Source: Gordius sp. MW1 (Eukaryota; Nematomorpha; Gordioida; Gordea; Gordiidae). Taken from it: a stretch of 64,000 bases of DNA. Positions within the stretch are counted from its first letter, which is position 1. Each line of letters starts with the position of its first letter. The notes under the pieces are model-generated. The model did not search any database, was not told the DNA's origin, and saw only the letters and a program-made list of their open reading frames with translations. The stretch lies in NCBI GenBank assembly GCA_964036665.1, contig OZ038531.1:5270168-5334167 (forward strand). Direction: 5' to 3'. The position numbers and the translations under genes were made by a program. Positions 11,560 through 25,100 of the stretch are shown one piece after another.

Positions 11560-13655
11560 TTTTACAGCTTCGCTTACAAGAACGGAAAATAGCAAGAAGA
11601 ATTATAAATGCGAAAAAAGCAAGAAATCCATATATGCGATAAATTGTCAATATATAGGGATTAGCGTGGGATTAATAAGTGTACTTAATAATAACGAAGG
11701 TCAACTTGTTTAAAACTACAAAACTAAAATGATGGATGATGTAATCCTAACGTCTAAAAACTAAGAGGGAAAGGAACTAATGAGATAATTAATGGGTAGA
11801 GTGTGTGAAAAGCGAGTGTGGGAAAAGGCGGCCTACAGCATTACTATCCCCTTAATCAATTCCTTATCTTTGCACCGGGTATTTAATTCGGGTCGACCGT
11901 CGTGGTAGTGTAGGCTAACAACTACGTCAGGTTCGATAGGCAAAAGGGGGGGGGGGACGTAAGTGGTATCGTGGAAGATGTGGATGGTGGCGAGTTAAGA
12001 GGAAAGGTCGTAGATGGAAGAATATTAATGGAGGGCGTCAAAAGAGTGAATGTAGTTCATCAGGTTAATTATTCCGAGGGATATTCGTCATTTCCCACGT
12101 ACATGTTAAGGGTAAATGACCTGGATGTTAATTTTGAAATAGATACAGGATCGTCGGTTACAATGGTGAATGCGGGAAATGTCGTAGTACGGAACGTCTT
12201 GCCACCTAAAACCATCTTTAAGGGTTATAATGGTACAACCATACCGACAAGAGGCAAAACCGAGGTAACCGTATTTGAAAATGGCAAAACGTTTCTATTA
12301 CGCTAATCGTATCAGAAGGACATGGCCACAACATTTTAGGACGCGATTGGTTGCGCCATTTTCCCCATATCCTAACACAACTGGCAAATAAATCGATTAA
12401 AGATGATACTTCCTCTTCAATTAATATGGTTAACTGTTCCAAATTTGAATGATATTACTAAAAAATATTCTTCGTTATTTTATAATAAATCAACCGGAGT
12501 TATTAACTTTTATACATCATTTAAACTTAAACCCGAATCCTCTCCTAAATTTTTTCGGCCCAGACCAATCCCTTACTTTATTAAAGAAAAAGTGGACAAG
12601 GAGTTTGACCGACTGGTTAATGAAGGGGTTTTGAAATCTGTAAAATAGGCCGAATGTGCAGCGCCTATTGTTACTCTTCTTAAAAAAGATGGGGGCTTAA
12701 GAATTTGTGGTGATTTCAGGAATTTGAATACTAATCTAGTTGTAGAAAAACTAGCTTGCTCCGTGCTGTAGTCGTCAAATGGTGAATCATTAGCCGAGTT
12801 TGTAGAAGGAGAGGGGCAGGGCGTTGTCACCTGTATGGCAATTCTTCTTCCATGATTGTACCCGATCGTTTCCTTATGTGGTCGCCGTGTCTTTTCCACA
12901 TCATACCTTCTTCTGTTTCTATTACGTAAGAGACGGGACAAAGTATTTTACGAACGACTCCTTTGCACCACAATTTGTCACTACTTGTAAAATTTCTCGA
13001 ACAGACTTTGTCACCGATTCGTTTCATCTTCCATTTGGGACAGCTTATTGAATTTGTAGCGCTGCATTTGGTTTAATTTAGGGGAATAGAAGTTTTGTAA
13101 GGCTAAAAATAATTCTTCAAAAGGAAGGTTCGCTGGGTCCTGTGGGGCAATAAGATTTGTAAGCAATTCGTAATTTTGGGCTCCTATCACGGTAATAAAT
13201 AAGGATTTTTTATCGGAACCGATAACGTTGATAATGATTAAATTGGGATAAATAGAGGTCAAACCTTTCTGCAGGACTATATTGAAGGAATTGTATATTG
13301 GAATTCGACCGCACCATATTTTATAGCTTCGCTTACAAGAACGGAAAATAGCAAGAAGAATTATAATTGCGAAAAAAGCAAGAAATTCATATATACGATA
13401 AATTGTCAATATATAGGGAATAGCGTGGGATAATAAGTGTACTTAAAAATAACGAAGGTCAACTTGTTTAAAACTACAAAACTAAAATGATGGATGATGT
13501 AATCCTAATATCTAAAAACTAAGAGGGAAAGGAACTAATGAGATAATTAATGGGTGAGAGTGTGGGAATATTAAAACAAGAGGGAAAAGAACTAATGAGA
13601 TAATTAATGGGTGAGAGTGTGTGGAAAGCGAGTGTAAGAAAAGGCGGCCTTCAGC
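11560..13655. mobile_element. Broken Ty3/gypsy pieces between direct repeats
   Basis: Fossil of one or two Ty3/gypsy retrotransposons. On the plus strand lie an aspartic-protease-like piece (about 11,970-12,300, with the DTGSS active-site pattern) and the start of a reverse-transcriptase domain (about 12,400-12,760). On the minus strand lie a Gag C-terminal piece (about 13,270-13,030) and an integrase C-terminal piece (about 13,030-12,830). The pieces are rearranged and clearly dead, with many breaks. A near-identical direct repeat of about 280-340 bp (11,560-11,840 and 13,319-13,655) borders them and may be LTR or leader sequence. Confidence 0.75.
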
Positions 13656-14175
13656 AGAATGGTCCTATGAAACTGGGTTGAGTGAGCTTAAGACTGATAT
13701 CCAGCGCTGGCGAATGGGAATGGGCGTTGAGATCAGGAATGGTGGTGTAGCAGTTGTTGAGGATGAGATAAATAATGGTGAGCAATCCGAAAGCGGCCGC
13801 TGTGTGCAATGGGTGGTTCGAGTCAATGGGCAAATGGGGCAACGATTTGAGATCGGGATACATGTATTCGCCTTTGAGAAAATTGGCGGCATCGAAAGAT
13901 GGAGACATGCCAGCGACATATAGTGAAGCAGGGGTGACCGGGGATTAAATTGGTGGACTGTATTTGGCAAAATTAGGTGGAAACCCAAGGCTTGGGCCAT
14001 ACGGCATGGGTAAGTTAGATGTGAAAATGGATTACAATACGGCACTTGGGCAGGAACCCTGTTTAGAGTCGATGGCGTAAACGGCTTCGGGATAAGCATA
14101 TTGATGAGCCAAGGTGTACGCGTACGGGGATAAATATGGCATACTTGATTTCGGGTCGGTCGACATGATAGGTAT
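13651..14175 (-). pseudogene. GC-richer coding-like island, function unknown
   Basis: In one minus-strand frame, codons read MGIPIMSTDPKSSMPYLS, YAYTLAHQYAYPEAVYAI, further on MPYGPSLGFPPNF, and then MSPSFDAANFLKG, EYMYPDLKSLPHLP, HPLHTAAAFG. The composition (Pro, Tyr, Ser, Ala) is like the disordered N-terminus of a developmental transcription factor, and GC content is well above the surroundings. The frame is not continuously open (two in-frame stops), so it is a decayed gene fragment or contains tiny introns. It sits next to retrotransposon pieces and may have been carried there. I recognise no domain. Confidence 0.35.
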
Positions 14176-14339
14176 ACCCATATGGGCTGGCGGCGGTTAA
14201 ACGAATTGCTCTTGAGTTATTCGAGCATGTGTTAGGCCAGGGTTTGACAGATATAAAATAAATTACATAAATATTAACGTTCCATGTGCAGAACCAGGGG
14301 TAAACAGGGAGGGCAGCTGTTACACCCCAAAATCCAAAC

Positions 14340-16121
14340 AATCTTATTCAATCTCACTTATTCTTAAACTTACGATATCCCTCTCCTCAAATTTTATCCT
14401 GCAGGCGCGTTGCCAGGTTTTACTAAAGGGGGATTTTATACTTTTTATTATAATTTATAATATAATAAAGATGAGAGATGATAAACGGCCCGTTCGGTCT
14501 ACGAGCCGGTCGGGCCACTGCTATAAAAGTAAATTAAGGAAGTGAGCAATTTGAGTCCAATATTTTTATATAGTGTATTATATTGTTTTTGTGTATTACT
14601 TTGTCACCTTTTTATTGATTGTATAATTTTTTAATCGTGTTTCTCACCTAAAAAAATAAGATGTAAATTTTTAATTTTTTAAAATGTAACAAATGCTGAT
14701 AATCTAAATAAAATCATTAAATTAGGCCGAGCTGATTTAATGATTAGGGCACGTTTGCCCGGCAGACTCTTAGACCTTTAAACGGGCCAGGGCGGGCAAT
14801 CTAGTTAGCAGAAATTTCAACATATCTGTCTTTAGAAAGATATGAAATATGTGTAAAAAATAAAAAACAGTCATTATAATTCCTCTTTGAATAAAGCCTA
14901 TCCATCTATCAATGTGCCCACTATTTAATGGGTTCAAATCTTTGCTCACTGTGCATGTGGTTATGATGAGACAAAAAATGTGCTTATATTAGGCAGTAGT
15001 CTAATAACCTTTTATATTATAATCACTTAAGTGAAACTCGGTCAAAAAAATTGTTGAGTTTTCTGGCACAATAATTGACTGATCATGCGGAAATAAGTTA
15101 ATTAAAACTTGTTTTATAAGAAAACCGTTTATTAACTTGTGTAATGAAGGATTTGATTATGGAGATATAAATCATTAATTTAAATGAAACTCAATGGATT
15201 TAGTAAAATTATTAGAATGAATGCTTCTTATCCAATCGTGGTTTAACTCGAACATTTAATTAGCTTTAGCTTTCGCTAATAGAAAATTTGTTCATCAACA
15301 CTGTTTCTTATAAATTTTATTTGAGTAATATTCTTTGCAAGTTTAATCACTTGTTGAATGTCAAAAACTTTTTTATACAATTGTTTGCATAGTAAAGATG
15401 TATTGGTAAAAAATTCATCAAGATATGAAAGGAATCAAGTTTCAGATTGCCGAAGAGAACTACCACTATAATTTATAAAATTGCTATTGGGTGTGGAAGA
15501 ACCAGGTGAACTTGTAGGCGCTTATTCTATTTTTTTGCAAATGACCAAGTGCTTTTGGACAAAGGAAATCAATGACTAAAAGCATTTTTGTTGAAAATTT
15601 AAATAAAAATCATATAGTATATATAAACTTTTAAAGTACTTACAAGTGTCTTATGCAACTATAACACTCTTAATTTATTTAATAATTTAGTTATTAATCA
15701 AAAGAGATTTTTAAAATTTTTGCTTAAAGGGGTTGTGGCATTCCCACCCCTCTTAGTACGCCACTATAGTCCTGGGTACGCCTATGGTTCAACATTTACA
15801 ATCACAAGAGTTAAATGTTTTATGAAATACTTTTTAATATGATCTAATTTATATTAAATATATCCTAAGAATGATTGCTTAAAAATTAAAAGGGAGCCTT
15901 ATTGTAAGTAAACTAAAACTGTTGACTATAACGAATTGGTAAGATCACCAAGCCCCAGCCTATTTAAAGGTGCAGTTATTTTATTACTGTTAAATAGATT
16001 TATAAATTACCTTTAAATGATGCAAATTATATATAAATGCGCTCACTTTATCCCGTCAACAAAATATGTAAATTTAATAGTGTCGGTATATAGCAACCAA
16101 TCTATTTAATTCAACTTAAAA
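14340..16121. other. No gene seen; possible diverged hAT-like element ends
   Basis: AT-rich. Two GC-rich patches (14,480-14,520 and 14,740-14,810) contain GGCCCG/CGGGCC-type words like the ends of some hAT families. CTTAGTACGCCACTATAG (15,753-15,770) and GGGTACGCCTATGG (15,774-15,787) resemble the TACGCC ends of the MITEs at 27,917 and 63,175. Boundaries are not resolved. The last 200 bases are the upstream region of HMCES; no clear promoter motif beyond AT-rich DNA. Confidence 0.4.
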
Positions 16122-19100
16122 ATGTGCGGGAGAACTGCTTGGTAATCATATTATAAAAGTAGTATACTTGAATTTAGTGGTAAAAATCCTGATGAAATCT
16201 GCAACATATGTAGTCAAAACATAAATAAAGGAGAGCAAATGATTCAATGGAAAAATATTGATGGTGAATATAGTCCATCTTACAATAAGGCTCCTCAAAG
16301 CTATAAGTAATTTTGTGTGAATATTGTTATAAATTGTTAGTCCTATCCTAGTATCCTCATCATTTGTAGAAAATAATGAAAAAAATGTTTTATTAATTGT
16401 TCCTATGTATTGGACTTTGATACCCAGTTGGTTTAATGGAGGAATTGATCATTTTAAATATAAGACAATTAATTGCAGAAAAGAAGGGATTGCTGGCAAA
16501 ACAATGTTCAAAAGTGCAATTAATAAAAACTTCCGATGTGTTGTCCTTGCTGATGGGTATTAATATAGTCAATTTTTAAACACATTTTTTGAATGTCTTA
16601 TATTTGAAAGTTACTTAATTTCCAATATATAGTATTATATATATAAATGTTTATGTTTACTGTATTTGCAATAATTTTTGTGTTGCATTGTCAAATTAAT
16701 TGCAAAGTTTTTCATTATAACAATAGTATCAAGGTTTAGGCATAAATAATTATTATCAAAGACTTTATTTTTAGCTATTATGAATGGCAAAAGAAGGGTG
16801 CAGGACCTGGTAAACAACCATACTTTTTTTATTTTCCCGAATGTGCCACAACAAAGCAAGAATCAAGTAAACAAGAATGGTTTTGGACTTGCCCACATCT
16901 GATGATGTTGGCTGCTATCTTTGATATTCACCATAAAAAAGTTAGAATTTTTAAATGAGTGCAAATTTTTTTTACAATATATTATAACTTTTAAATCTTT
17001 AGTTAAGTATTATATATTTATTTGTAAAATTTAAATCCTTAATTAATATGAAAAATAATTTATAATTTGCTTTATATTATTTTAAATTAATTTATTAGGT
17101 TTTGCATCCCCTTTTCTTGTTTGACATCACATATACTTTGCAGTTCCACCTTCCTGTTTATTGATTTATAATATCACAAATTATTAATATTAAAAATGTT
17201 GTCATTTTTGCCAATTTATTTTTAAAATTAATGTCTGGTTAATTTGAGGTCAATCTATTATGTTGAAGTTGTTTGCACATGAATCAAGGAGTAAACACTA
17301 TTAAGTCTCCATTATTTTGCATCCGTTAAAATGACTCAGCATAGATTCCTAGTTTGATTTTGATTAAAATATTAATTGTGCACATATTGAAACCTGGCAA
17401 TTCCAAAATGTCAAATAGTTATTAATTGCTATGCAATTTATGGGCTCGTTTTTGGTTGTCCGTTGATGTCCGTTGTCCGTTGATGTCCGTCCGTTTACCC
17501 TCCAATGTATATATTTAATTAAATTAATATTTTGTTCTTGTTAATACCATTGATAATATGACTTTTTGACCGTCCGCAGGCTACTGACCATTGGAAAAAA
17601 TTACCTTTGGCCCAATAAATCGAAATTTTTTCTTCGTTTTTGAATAGGTTAACATTGATAATTACCCTATGCCCTCCACTACAAGGGCCTATGCCTCTAC
17701 TGATATGGGTCCCTGTTAATTAAATTAATATTTTGTTCTTGTTAATACCACTCATAATATGACTTTTTGACCGTCCGCAGGCTACTGACCATTGAAAAAA
17801 ATGACCATTGGCCAAATAAATCGCAATTTTTTTTTCTCGTTTTTGAATAGGTTAACATTGATAATTACCCTATGCCCTCCACTACAAGGGCCTATGCCTC
17901 TACTGATATGGGTCCCTGTTAATTAAATTAATATTTTGTTCTTGTTAATACCACTCATAATATGACTTTTTGACCGTCCGCAGGCTACTGACCATTGAAA
18001 AAAATGACCATTGGCCAAATAAATCGAAATTTTTTTTTCTCGTTTTTGAATAGGTTAACATTGATAATTACCCTATGCCCTCCACTACAAGAGCCTATGC
18101 CTCTACTGATATGGGTGCTCTTTGGTGTCTTGCACCGAATGTCTTGTCACGCACCGAATGTCTTGTCACGCTGTTTACTTTTAATTTTAATTAATTTAAC
18201 TAGTTTGTGGGTTCGAATCCCGGAGTTTTTTTGACTCTTATGATTGTTCTTGTTACTACCATTGATAATAAGACCTTTTGGCCGTCCGTTGGCTGCTGAC
18301 CAATGGAAAAAAATGACCATTGGCCAAAATGTGTATCGAAATTATTTTTTTCGTTTTTTTTGACTATTATGATTGTTCCTGTTACTACCATTGCTATTAT
18401 GACTTTTTGGCCGTCCGTTGGCTGCTGACCAATGGAAAAAAATCACCTTTGGCCAAAATGTGATTCGAAATTTTTTTTTCTCGTTTTTTTTGACTATTAT
18501 GAATTTATATCCACTCTTACCGTGTCCTGGCTGCTGACCAATGGAAAAAATGACCATTGGTCAAATTGTGAATCGAAATTTTTTTTCCGGTTTTTTTTGA
18601 CTCTTATGATTGTTCCTGTTAATACCATTGATAATATGACTTTTAGGCCGTCCGCTGGCTGCTGACCAATGGAAAAAAATGACCATTGGCTAAAGTGAGC
18701 ATCAAAAATTTTTTATCCGTTTTTTTGGCTATCATTGACTTATAGAGTATCTGTTGGTACTGACCAATGAAAAAAAATGACCATTGGCCAAATTTTATAT
18801 ATAACCTAAAAATTTATTATAGATGGTCTAACAGACAGCCAACTATGTAATATATATTTTTAACCTTATAAATGCATATATATTTTTTTATTGGGTTAAT
18901 TAATATATTTCATTTAATTAGATTGTGATTTCATAGAAAACCTAAAAAGTAATATTTAAAAAAATATAGGTATTAGATTCTAATTTACGATAAAATATAT
19001 TGATAGAAACTAACACAAAATTCGAAACCTCCTTCAAAGGTATAATCATAGCCTGTTATTTCTAATTAAATTCAATCTACTATTAAACTATTAAAACACG

Positions 19101-22100
19101 AATTGTACTTTATTAGATGGCGCGCGTAAGTTTATATAATTAGTAAAAATTTTCTACGTGTCATAGATATTACACCGCACGTGTGGCAGGGAAATGTCCG
19201 ATATTTTTAAAATGAAAAGGTATTTTAGGAATCTGAAAAGGTTATTTTACCCCTGGCCGCCCTGGGCACCTACGGGTAAAGTTTCGAGCGAATCGGACGG
19301 GTAGTTTAAGAATTTAGCCCTTTTTTAAAACTAAAAAAAAACCTTTTTTTTTAATTTTTTTTTTACATTAAATTAATATTTTGTTCTTGTTAATACCATT
19401 GATAATATGACTTTTTGACCGTCCGCTGGCTACTGACTGACGAAATATATTGATTTTCTAAACATAAAACACAACTTTATTATTTCATTATCTATATAAA
19501 TAACATAATAACTTCTACTATTTTAAAGCCAGCATGGTTAAGTGGTTATAGCGCCGGCTTGTTAACTGGTGGTGTCAGGTTCAAGTCAGGGAGGGGACAA
19601 ATGTTTTCTTTAATTTTTTTAAATTAAATTAATATTATGTTCTTGTTAATACCATTTATAATATGACTTTTTGACCGTCCGCAGGCTACTGACCAATGAA
19701 AAAAATGACCATTGGCCAAATAAATCGAAATTTTTAATTTTTCGTTTTTTAATTGGTTAACATTGATATTTACCCTATGCCCTCCCCTACAAAAGCCTAT
19801 GCCTCTATTTTTAATGTGGGTCGAATCCCGTTTTTTTTTAATTAAATGGAAAATTTGTATTATGTTCTTGTTAATACCATTGATAATATGACTTTTTGGC
19901 CGTCTGGTGGCTGCTGACCAATGGAAAAAATGATCACTGGCCAAAGTGTGAATCGAATTTTTTTTTCTTTTTTTTTGACTCTTATGTATTTATATCGACT
20001 TTTAACGTGTCCTGGCTTCTGACCAAAGGAAAAAAATGACCATTGGCCAAAATGTGAATCCAAACATCTTCTATTGCTGTTAAAATTTTGTTCTGATATT
20101 TTTAATTAAAAATTGTTCGAATTCAACAAAAAATTTCTCCCAACAATTCTGCAAAATCTTAACATTGTGATGTTTTATAATATAATGTTTGTTACACGCC
20201 TAATTTTAAATATTTTTGAATTTTGGCACATATACCCGTTTTTAAACTTAGTGATTTACCCCATTTATTAATTTACTGCATTTCACTATACTCTTATCTT
20301 AACTCTTTCATATGTTTTAAGTATTTTTTTTTAATTAAATTAATATATTGTTCTTGTTAATAACATTGATTATATGACTTTTTGGCCGTCCGCTGACTAC
20401 TGACCAATGAAAAAAATAACGGTGTATTTTTTTGTATGAAAAAATTATTATACTCTAAATTACTAGTTTATTTGTTAATTCTTGGTATGAAAGGAATTTT
20501 AATTAGTCAAGTAAGAGACACAAATAGTCACAAATCTCGAATTTAAATAGAAGTGAGTTATCTCCTCACAACCCAGCTAGACGTTCTTCCTAAGTTTTTT
20601 AAGGGAGATAAATTGTCTGAAATTAAATATTAGCTATATTCTAACAAAGGTATAACAAATTTGTTATAAAAATATTTATGATAAAATTATTATTCTTGAA
20701 AACAATACACCTTTCTCGCCCATAAATTGCATAGCAAATATGATACATTTATATGGAGTATAGATGAGTCGTCCCCCCTTCCCTTCCCCTCCTCCCCTTC
20801 CCTTTCCCTTCTCCCCCTTCCCTTCTCCCCCTTCCCACGAGGGCCGAAGGCCCGAGTTTATGTATATTTTTAATAGGGATTTGTTGTTAAATTTAGATAT
20901 TTATTACCTTTTAACCCTCCATCGTACCTATAGAAATTACTCTCCCAGAATGACTTAGGGTCTAATAGACCCCAATCTTAAAATGATCGTAGCTTTAATA
21001 CCATTGAAGAAAAAGTTCTCTAATTTTAAATATAAGTTTATTAAAGCCTCTTGTAGGTTTGTAGAAAAAAAATTTTGATTATAAATATTAATTTAAAAAT
21101 TATATGCAGTTTACTAAACATGAAGAAAATTCATAAAATATAAAGTGACATGTTTTATTTTTGTCACAGATTCTAAACAATTCGTCAAAAATATAAAAAG
21201 TAAATGTTTTTTATTAAAAGAAGGTTTAAAAAATATAAAACATAATTTCACGATAAAATGATTATACAGAAAAAAATAGAAGACTTTAAAAATAGGTGTT
21301 TTATTTTTCGTTTTTTTCACTTCATTTTTCACACAACATTACAATGTGACTAGAACAGAGCGGGTTTTGACAAGAATTGCACAAAAATCTTGTTTTTACA
21401 TCTCGGTTGCGGGGGCAACTGGAACATCTTCGTTTTTTATCAGATCTTGGTTCGGTGATTTGATTTAAAAATTCCGAGTAGAAGTAATATCCTAGCAGGG
21501 CATGGAATTCCTCTAAAGTCATCAAATTATTTTGCTCCATTTGTTGTGAATTAAGAGTTTATTTTTTGGTTTGTATACTTTATGATTATTGAATTAAAAT
21601 CTTGAGTAAAAAAAAGTTGAAAACAATTCAGAGCAGACATGGCTCTTTTCCCTATATTCTTGACTCCTGGTAAACATGTGATGATATTATGTGACCTAGT
21701 TTTTTTAATGGAAAGCATAGTTTGCTCCATTTTGATCCATCCTTTCCCATTTAAAAATATAAAATATATTTGATTTTTTATACCATATAAATATTTGGTT
21801 GTAGCCAATTCTGCATTTATTGTTTCTGGGCCTTCATCTAAATCACTTTCAATATTACTCTCAATTAAATCATCTTCTTCACTTGATGGTACACAAAGTC
21901 ATCTAACTAATTGTAACATTATAATTTTATTATTACCATCTGAGTCAGAACAGAAGATTTTAAACAATCGTATATTGCACAATTCATAACAGCTGATTAC
22001 TAAAATTACTTAAAATAGCTCCACATGAACATCAATAATTGTCAATATTTAAAAATTTGAGTAGCGATATTCATTTCAAATGTTATATACATGTTTAAAT

Positions 22101-25100
22101 TACTATTTTTAAGTAAAAAAATGAAATTTTTTTGGCCAAAAAAAAAAACTTTCTTAACTTGCCTTATGGGGTCTATTGGACCCCAAACGCTTACATCTCA
22201 AAAAGTATTGGAGTAAATCGAATGAAAATTTCAGGGAATGTAGCTTTTGTATATTTAGGAATACTCTAAAAAAACCAGATCTCTAAATCTTAAACTGTTT
22301 AAGTGGTGTTAAATTATAACTTTCGTGGGGTCTGTCAGACCCCATAGGTACGATGGAGGGTTAATACGAAAATAAAAGTTTGTGTCAATTTAAACAATAA
22401 TTTTTATCTATAGAATTATATATAAACGCCTATAGGGGAGACCGTGCCTGCATAGTTTTAAAAAATTAACGCGTCTAAAAAGGTCTAATATATTGTAATT
22501 CTATGTTACAAATCGTTAGGGTCACCATTAGTTGCTGCTCCAGTCCCTATCAAAAGTAATAAATATAGTGTTTATTGAATAAAGGATTGTATGAGAGCTA
22601 ACAACTGTTTTATTTCCATAGAAAACAAATAAACAATGAATACTTTTAAGTAATATATGGGTTTATATACACGGCTTGTAAGAATAATAATGAGGAATTT
22701 AAATATTTGAATGTATTCACTTTTATGATTAGGGAGCGTGAATATTAGAATAATAAAGGTTAATAAATTTAACCAATGATCAAGTTGGTATATTCAAAAT
22801 AGGTTTAAATTATAATGAGTGTTGTGAAAGGTTAAGTTCTTCGGACGATCAAGTTGCTTTATTCAAATTACCAAGAGGGTTAATTTCTTTCCTATGTAAA
22901 GATATAATTCCAAGTAAGTATATTCAAATAAGAAAGGTTAGTGTAACCATATAATTCCCCCACCAGTTTCACGGAGTGAAGTATCCTGCCAGTTTAACAG
23001 GCCAATGAACTCTTCGTCCTGATTTTGTTGTTGTGTGACTTGTTGTAGTCGTAGTTGAGGTTGTTGTAGTGGTGGAAGGTTGGGTTTGAATGGTCGTGCC
23101 TTTTAAGAGTGGTTCAGTATGGTTGACTAATTCAGTATAAGCTGGTTTTAACCGATCGATAGAAATGTTATCATGTTTTTCGTTTCTGTCTACCACAAAG
23201 TATTTAGTTTGTCTATCTATAACTTAGAAGGGGCCTTCATATGTGGGGGATAAGCTTTTTCGAACTTTATCAGTTCTGATAAAAATGTAAGGTGTAGAAA
23301 ACAAATTGGCGGGGATTTGTTGTTTAGTGTTTGATTGACGTGGTGGTGAAAAACGTACGTTGTCGAAATGTTGTCGGAGGCGTTGTACAAACTCGGTAGC
23401 ATTTGTGTCAAGTGACAAATGTTGTATGAAGTCGCCCGGGAGGCGTAAGGTAGTCCCATATACTAGTTCGGCACTAGAACAGGCTAGGTCTTCTTTGATG
23501 GTTGTTCTAATGCCTAGTAGTATCAACGGAAGTGATTCAGACCATTTGTTAGCGTTGTTTGTTGCCATGATCGAACTCTTTAGCTGACGGTGGAAACGTT
23601 CGACCAGCCCATTGGCTTGTGGGTGATAGGCAGTTGTGGTTATGTGATGATAACCAAGAAGTTGGGAAAATTGCCGGAATAACGTTGAACGAAACTGCGA
23701 TTCCCTGTCCGTTGTTATCGTGCTTGGGACACCGAAGTTTGCTATCCATTGTGTTAAAAAGGTACTAGCTACAGTTTCGGCAGAGGTATCTTTTATAGGG
23801 ATTGCTATTGGCCACCGGGTGTATCGATCTATGGCTGTAAAAATGTAGTTGTAACTAGAGATGGCACAGGGGGGAATATTCCCGGGAATATTCCCATTAA
23901 TTCCCGGGTATAATCCCGAGGGAAAATTGAATTTTCCCTATAATAAATTCCCTTAAAAAAATTAATGTTTTTGACACAAAATTTACGCAATATTTTATTT
24001 TTAAATTGATTTTAATTATTTAGAATTTTATATTTTCCTCGTGGAAACTTCTATTAGCATTTTTCCGCCTATTTAAAATTAATTGAAACCTTCTAGTCAA
24101 TCACCTAATTCAAGTAAAATATAAACATCAGAATTTAAATTTTTAGCTTTTATTTTGGAATTTGACTTGCTTATTGTATATTCAAAAAGTTTACCCTATT
24201 TGTTTGACTCATCTAAGTAAATAAAATAGATATAAACAATTTTATTTAAAGTAGCTTTTAGCTTGTTTGAATTTGAAATATAAGTTGCAAATCAACTATT
24301 TAGGTATTATTACACCTACACCATTAAAATTTAAATTCTGTATTACCCTATATTTAATCTAGCACTATTTTTTGTTTCTACTTTACAAACACACCTACAA
24401 TTTTAATAATATAAACAACTTAATTTAAACCTCAGGTAAGATTATGTATAATTAAATTTGAAATTTTTTTAGCTAAATCTATTTGACATTCAATTTGATA
24501 TCCTATTTAATATTTTAAAAAACACTTACACTTAAACTCAAGTAAAATTATACTAGCATTTTATTTTTAACTAGCTTTTAGCTGTATTGGATTGGCCTAT
24601 ATTTTAAATCATTAAATAAATTTTAATCTGGTAAGATGCCTAGAAAACCATCTGATATCTGGAAACATTTTGGTAGACATACATCCTCCAATAAGAAAGG
24701 CTTTATTGCCATCTGCAACTATTGCAACCATAAATATGACTTCCCCAACCCAACAAAAATGTCTATCCATATACAAAAATGCCCAGAATATGCAAGTGAA
24801 ACAAAATGCTCAGAACTAGAAGTTTTTTCAATATCCTCAGAATCATCTAAAACTTTTTCTGCGTCAGAACACAAACACCCCACTGTAACAACACCTAAGT
24901 TAACAACAAAACACTTCAAAACAATCCACATCAAATATTAATCAATATTTCGATAGCATGACTCCAGTGCAACAAGAAAGATTAAATGAAAAGCTTGCAC
25001 TGGCTATCTATATGTCAAATTGTCCGTTTAACATAACAGAAAATTATTATTGGAAGGACTTTTTCAAATCTATAAAACCATCCTTCAGAATTCCACCAAG

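Noticed and set aside
12449-12634. Second overlapping frame in the RT piece at 12.5 kb
   Set aside because: It overlaps the reverse-transcriptase-like frame and has no matching motifs.
13621-13923. Plus-strand 100-codon frame in the GC-rich island
   Set aside because: It overlaps the more protein-like minus-strand frame and has no domain; likely a shadow.
16635-16859. Open frame on the minus strand across HMCES intron 3 and exon 4
   Set aside because: It is antisense to a well supported exon and has no recognisable protein features.
19528-19600. Working tRNA-Asn gene
   Set aside because: A box, B box and a GTT loop are visible, but the anticodon loop seems to have eight bases and the acceptor and T stems do not pair; better explained as a SINE head or relic.
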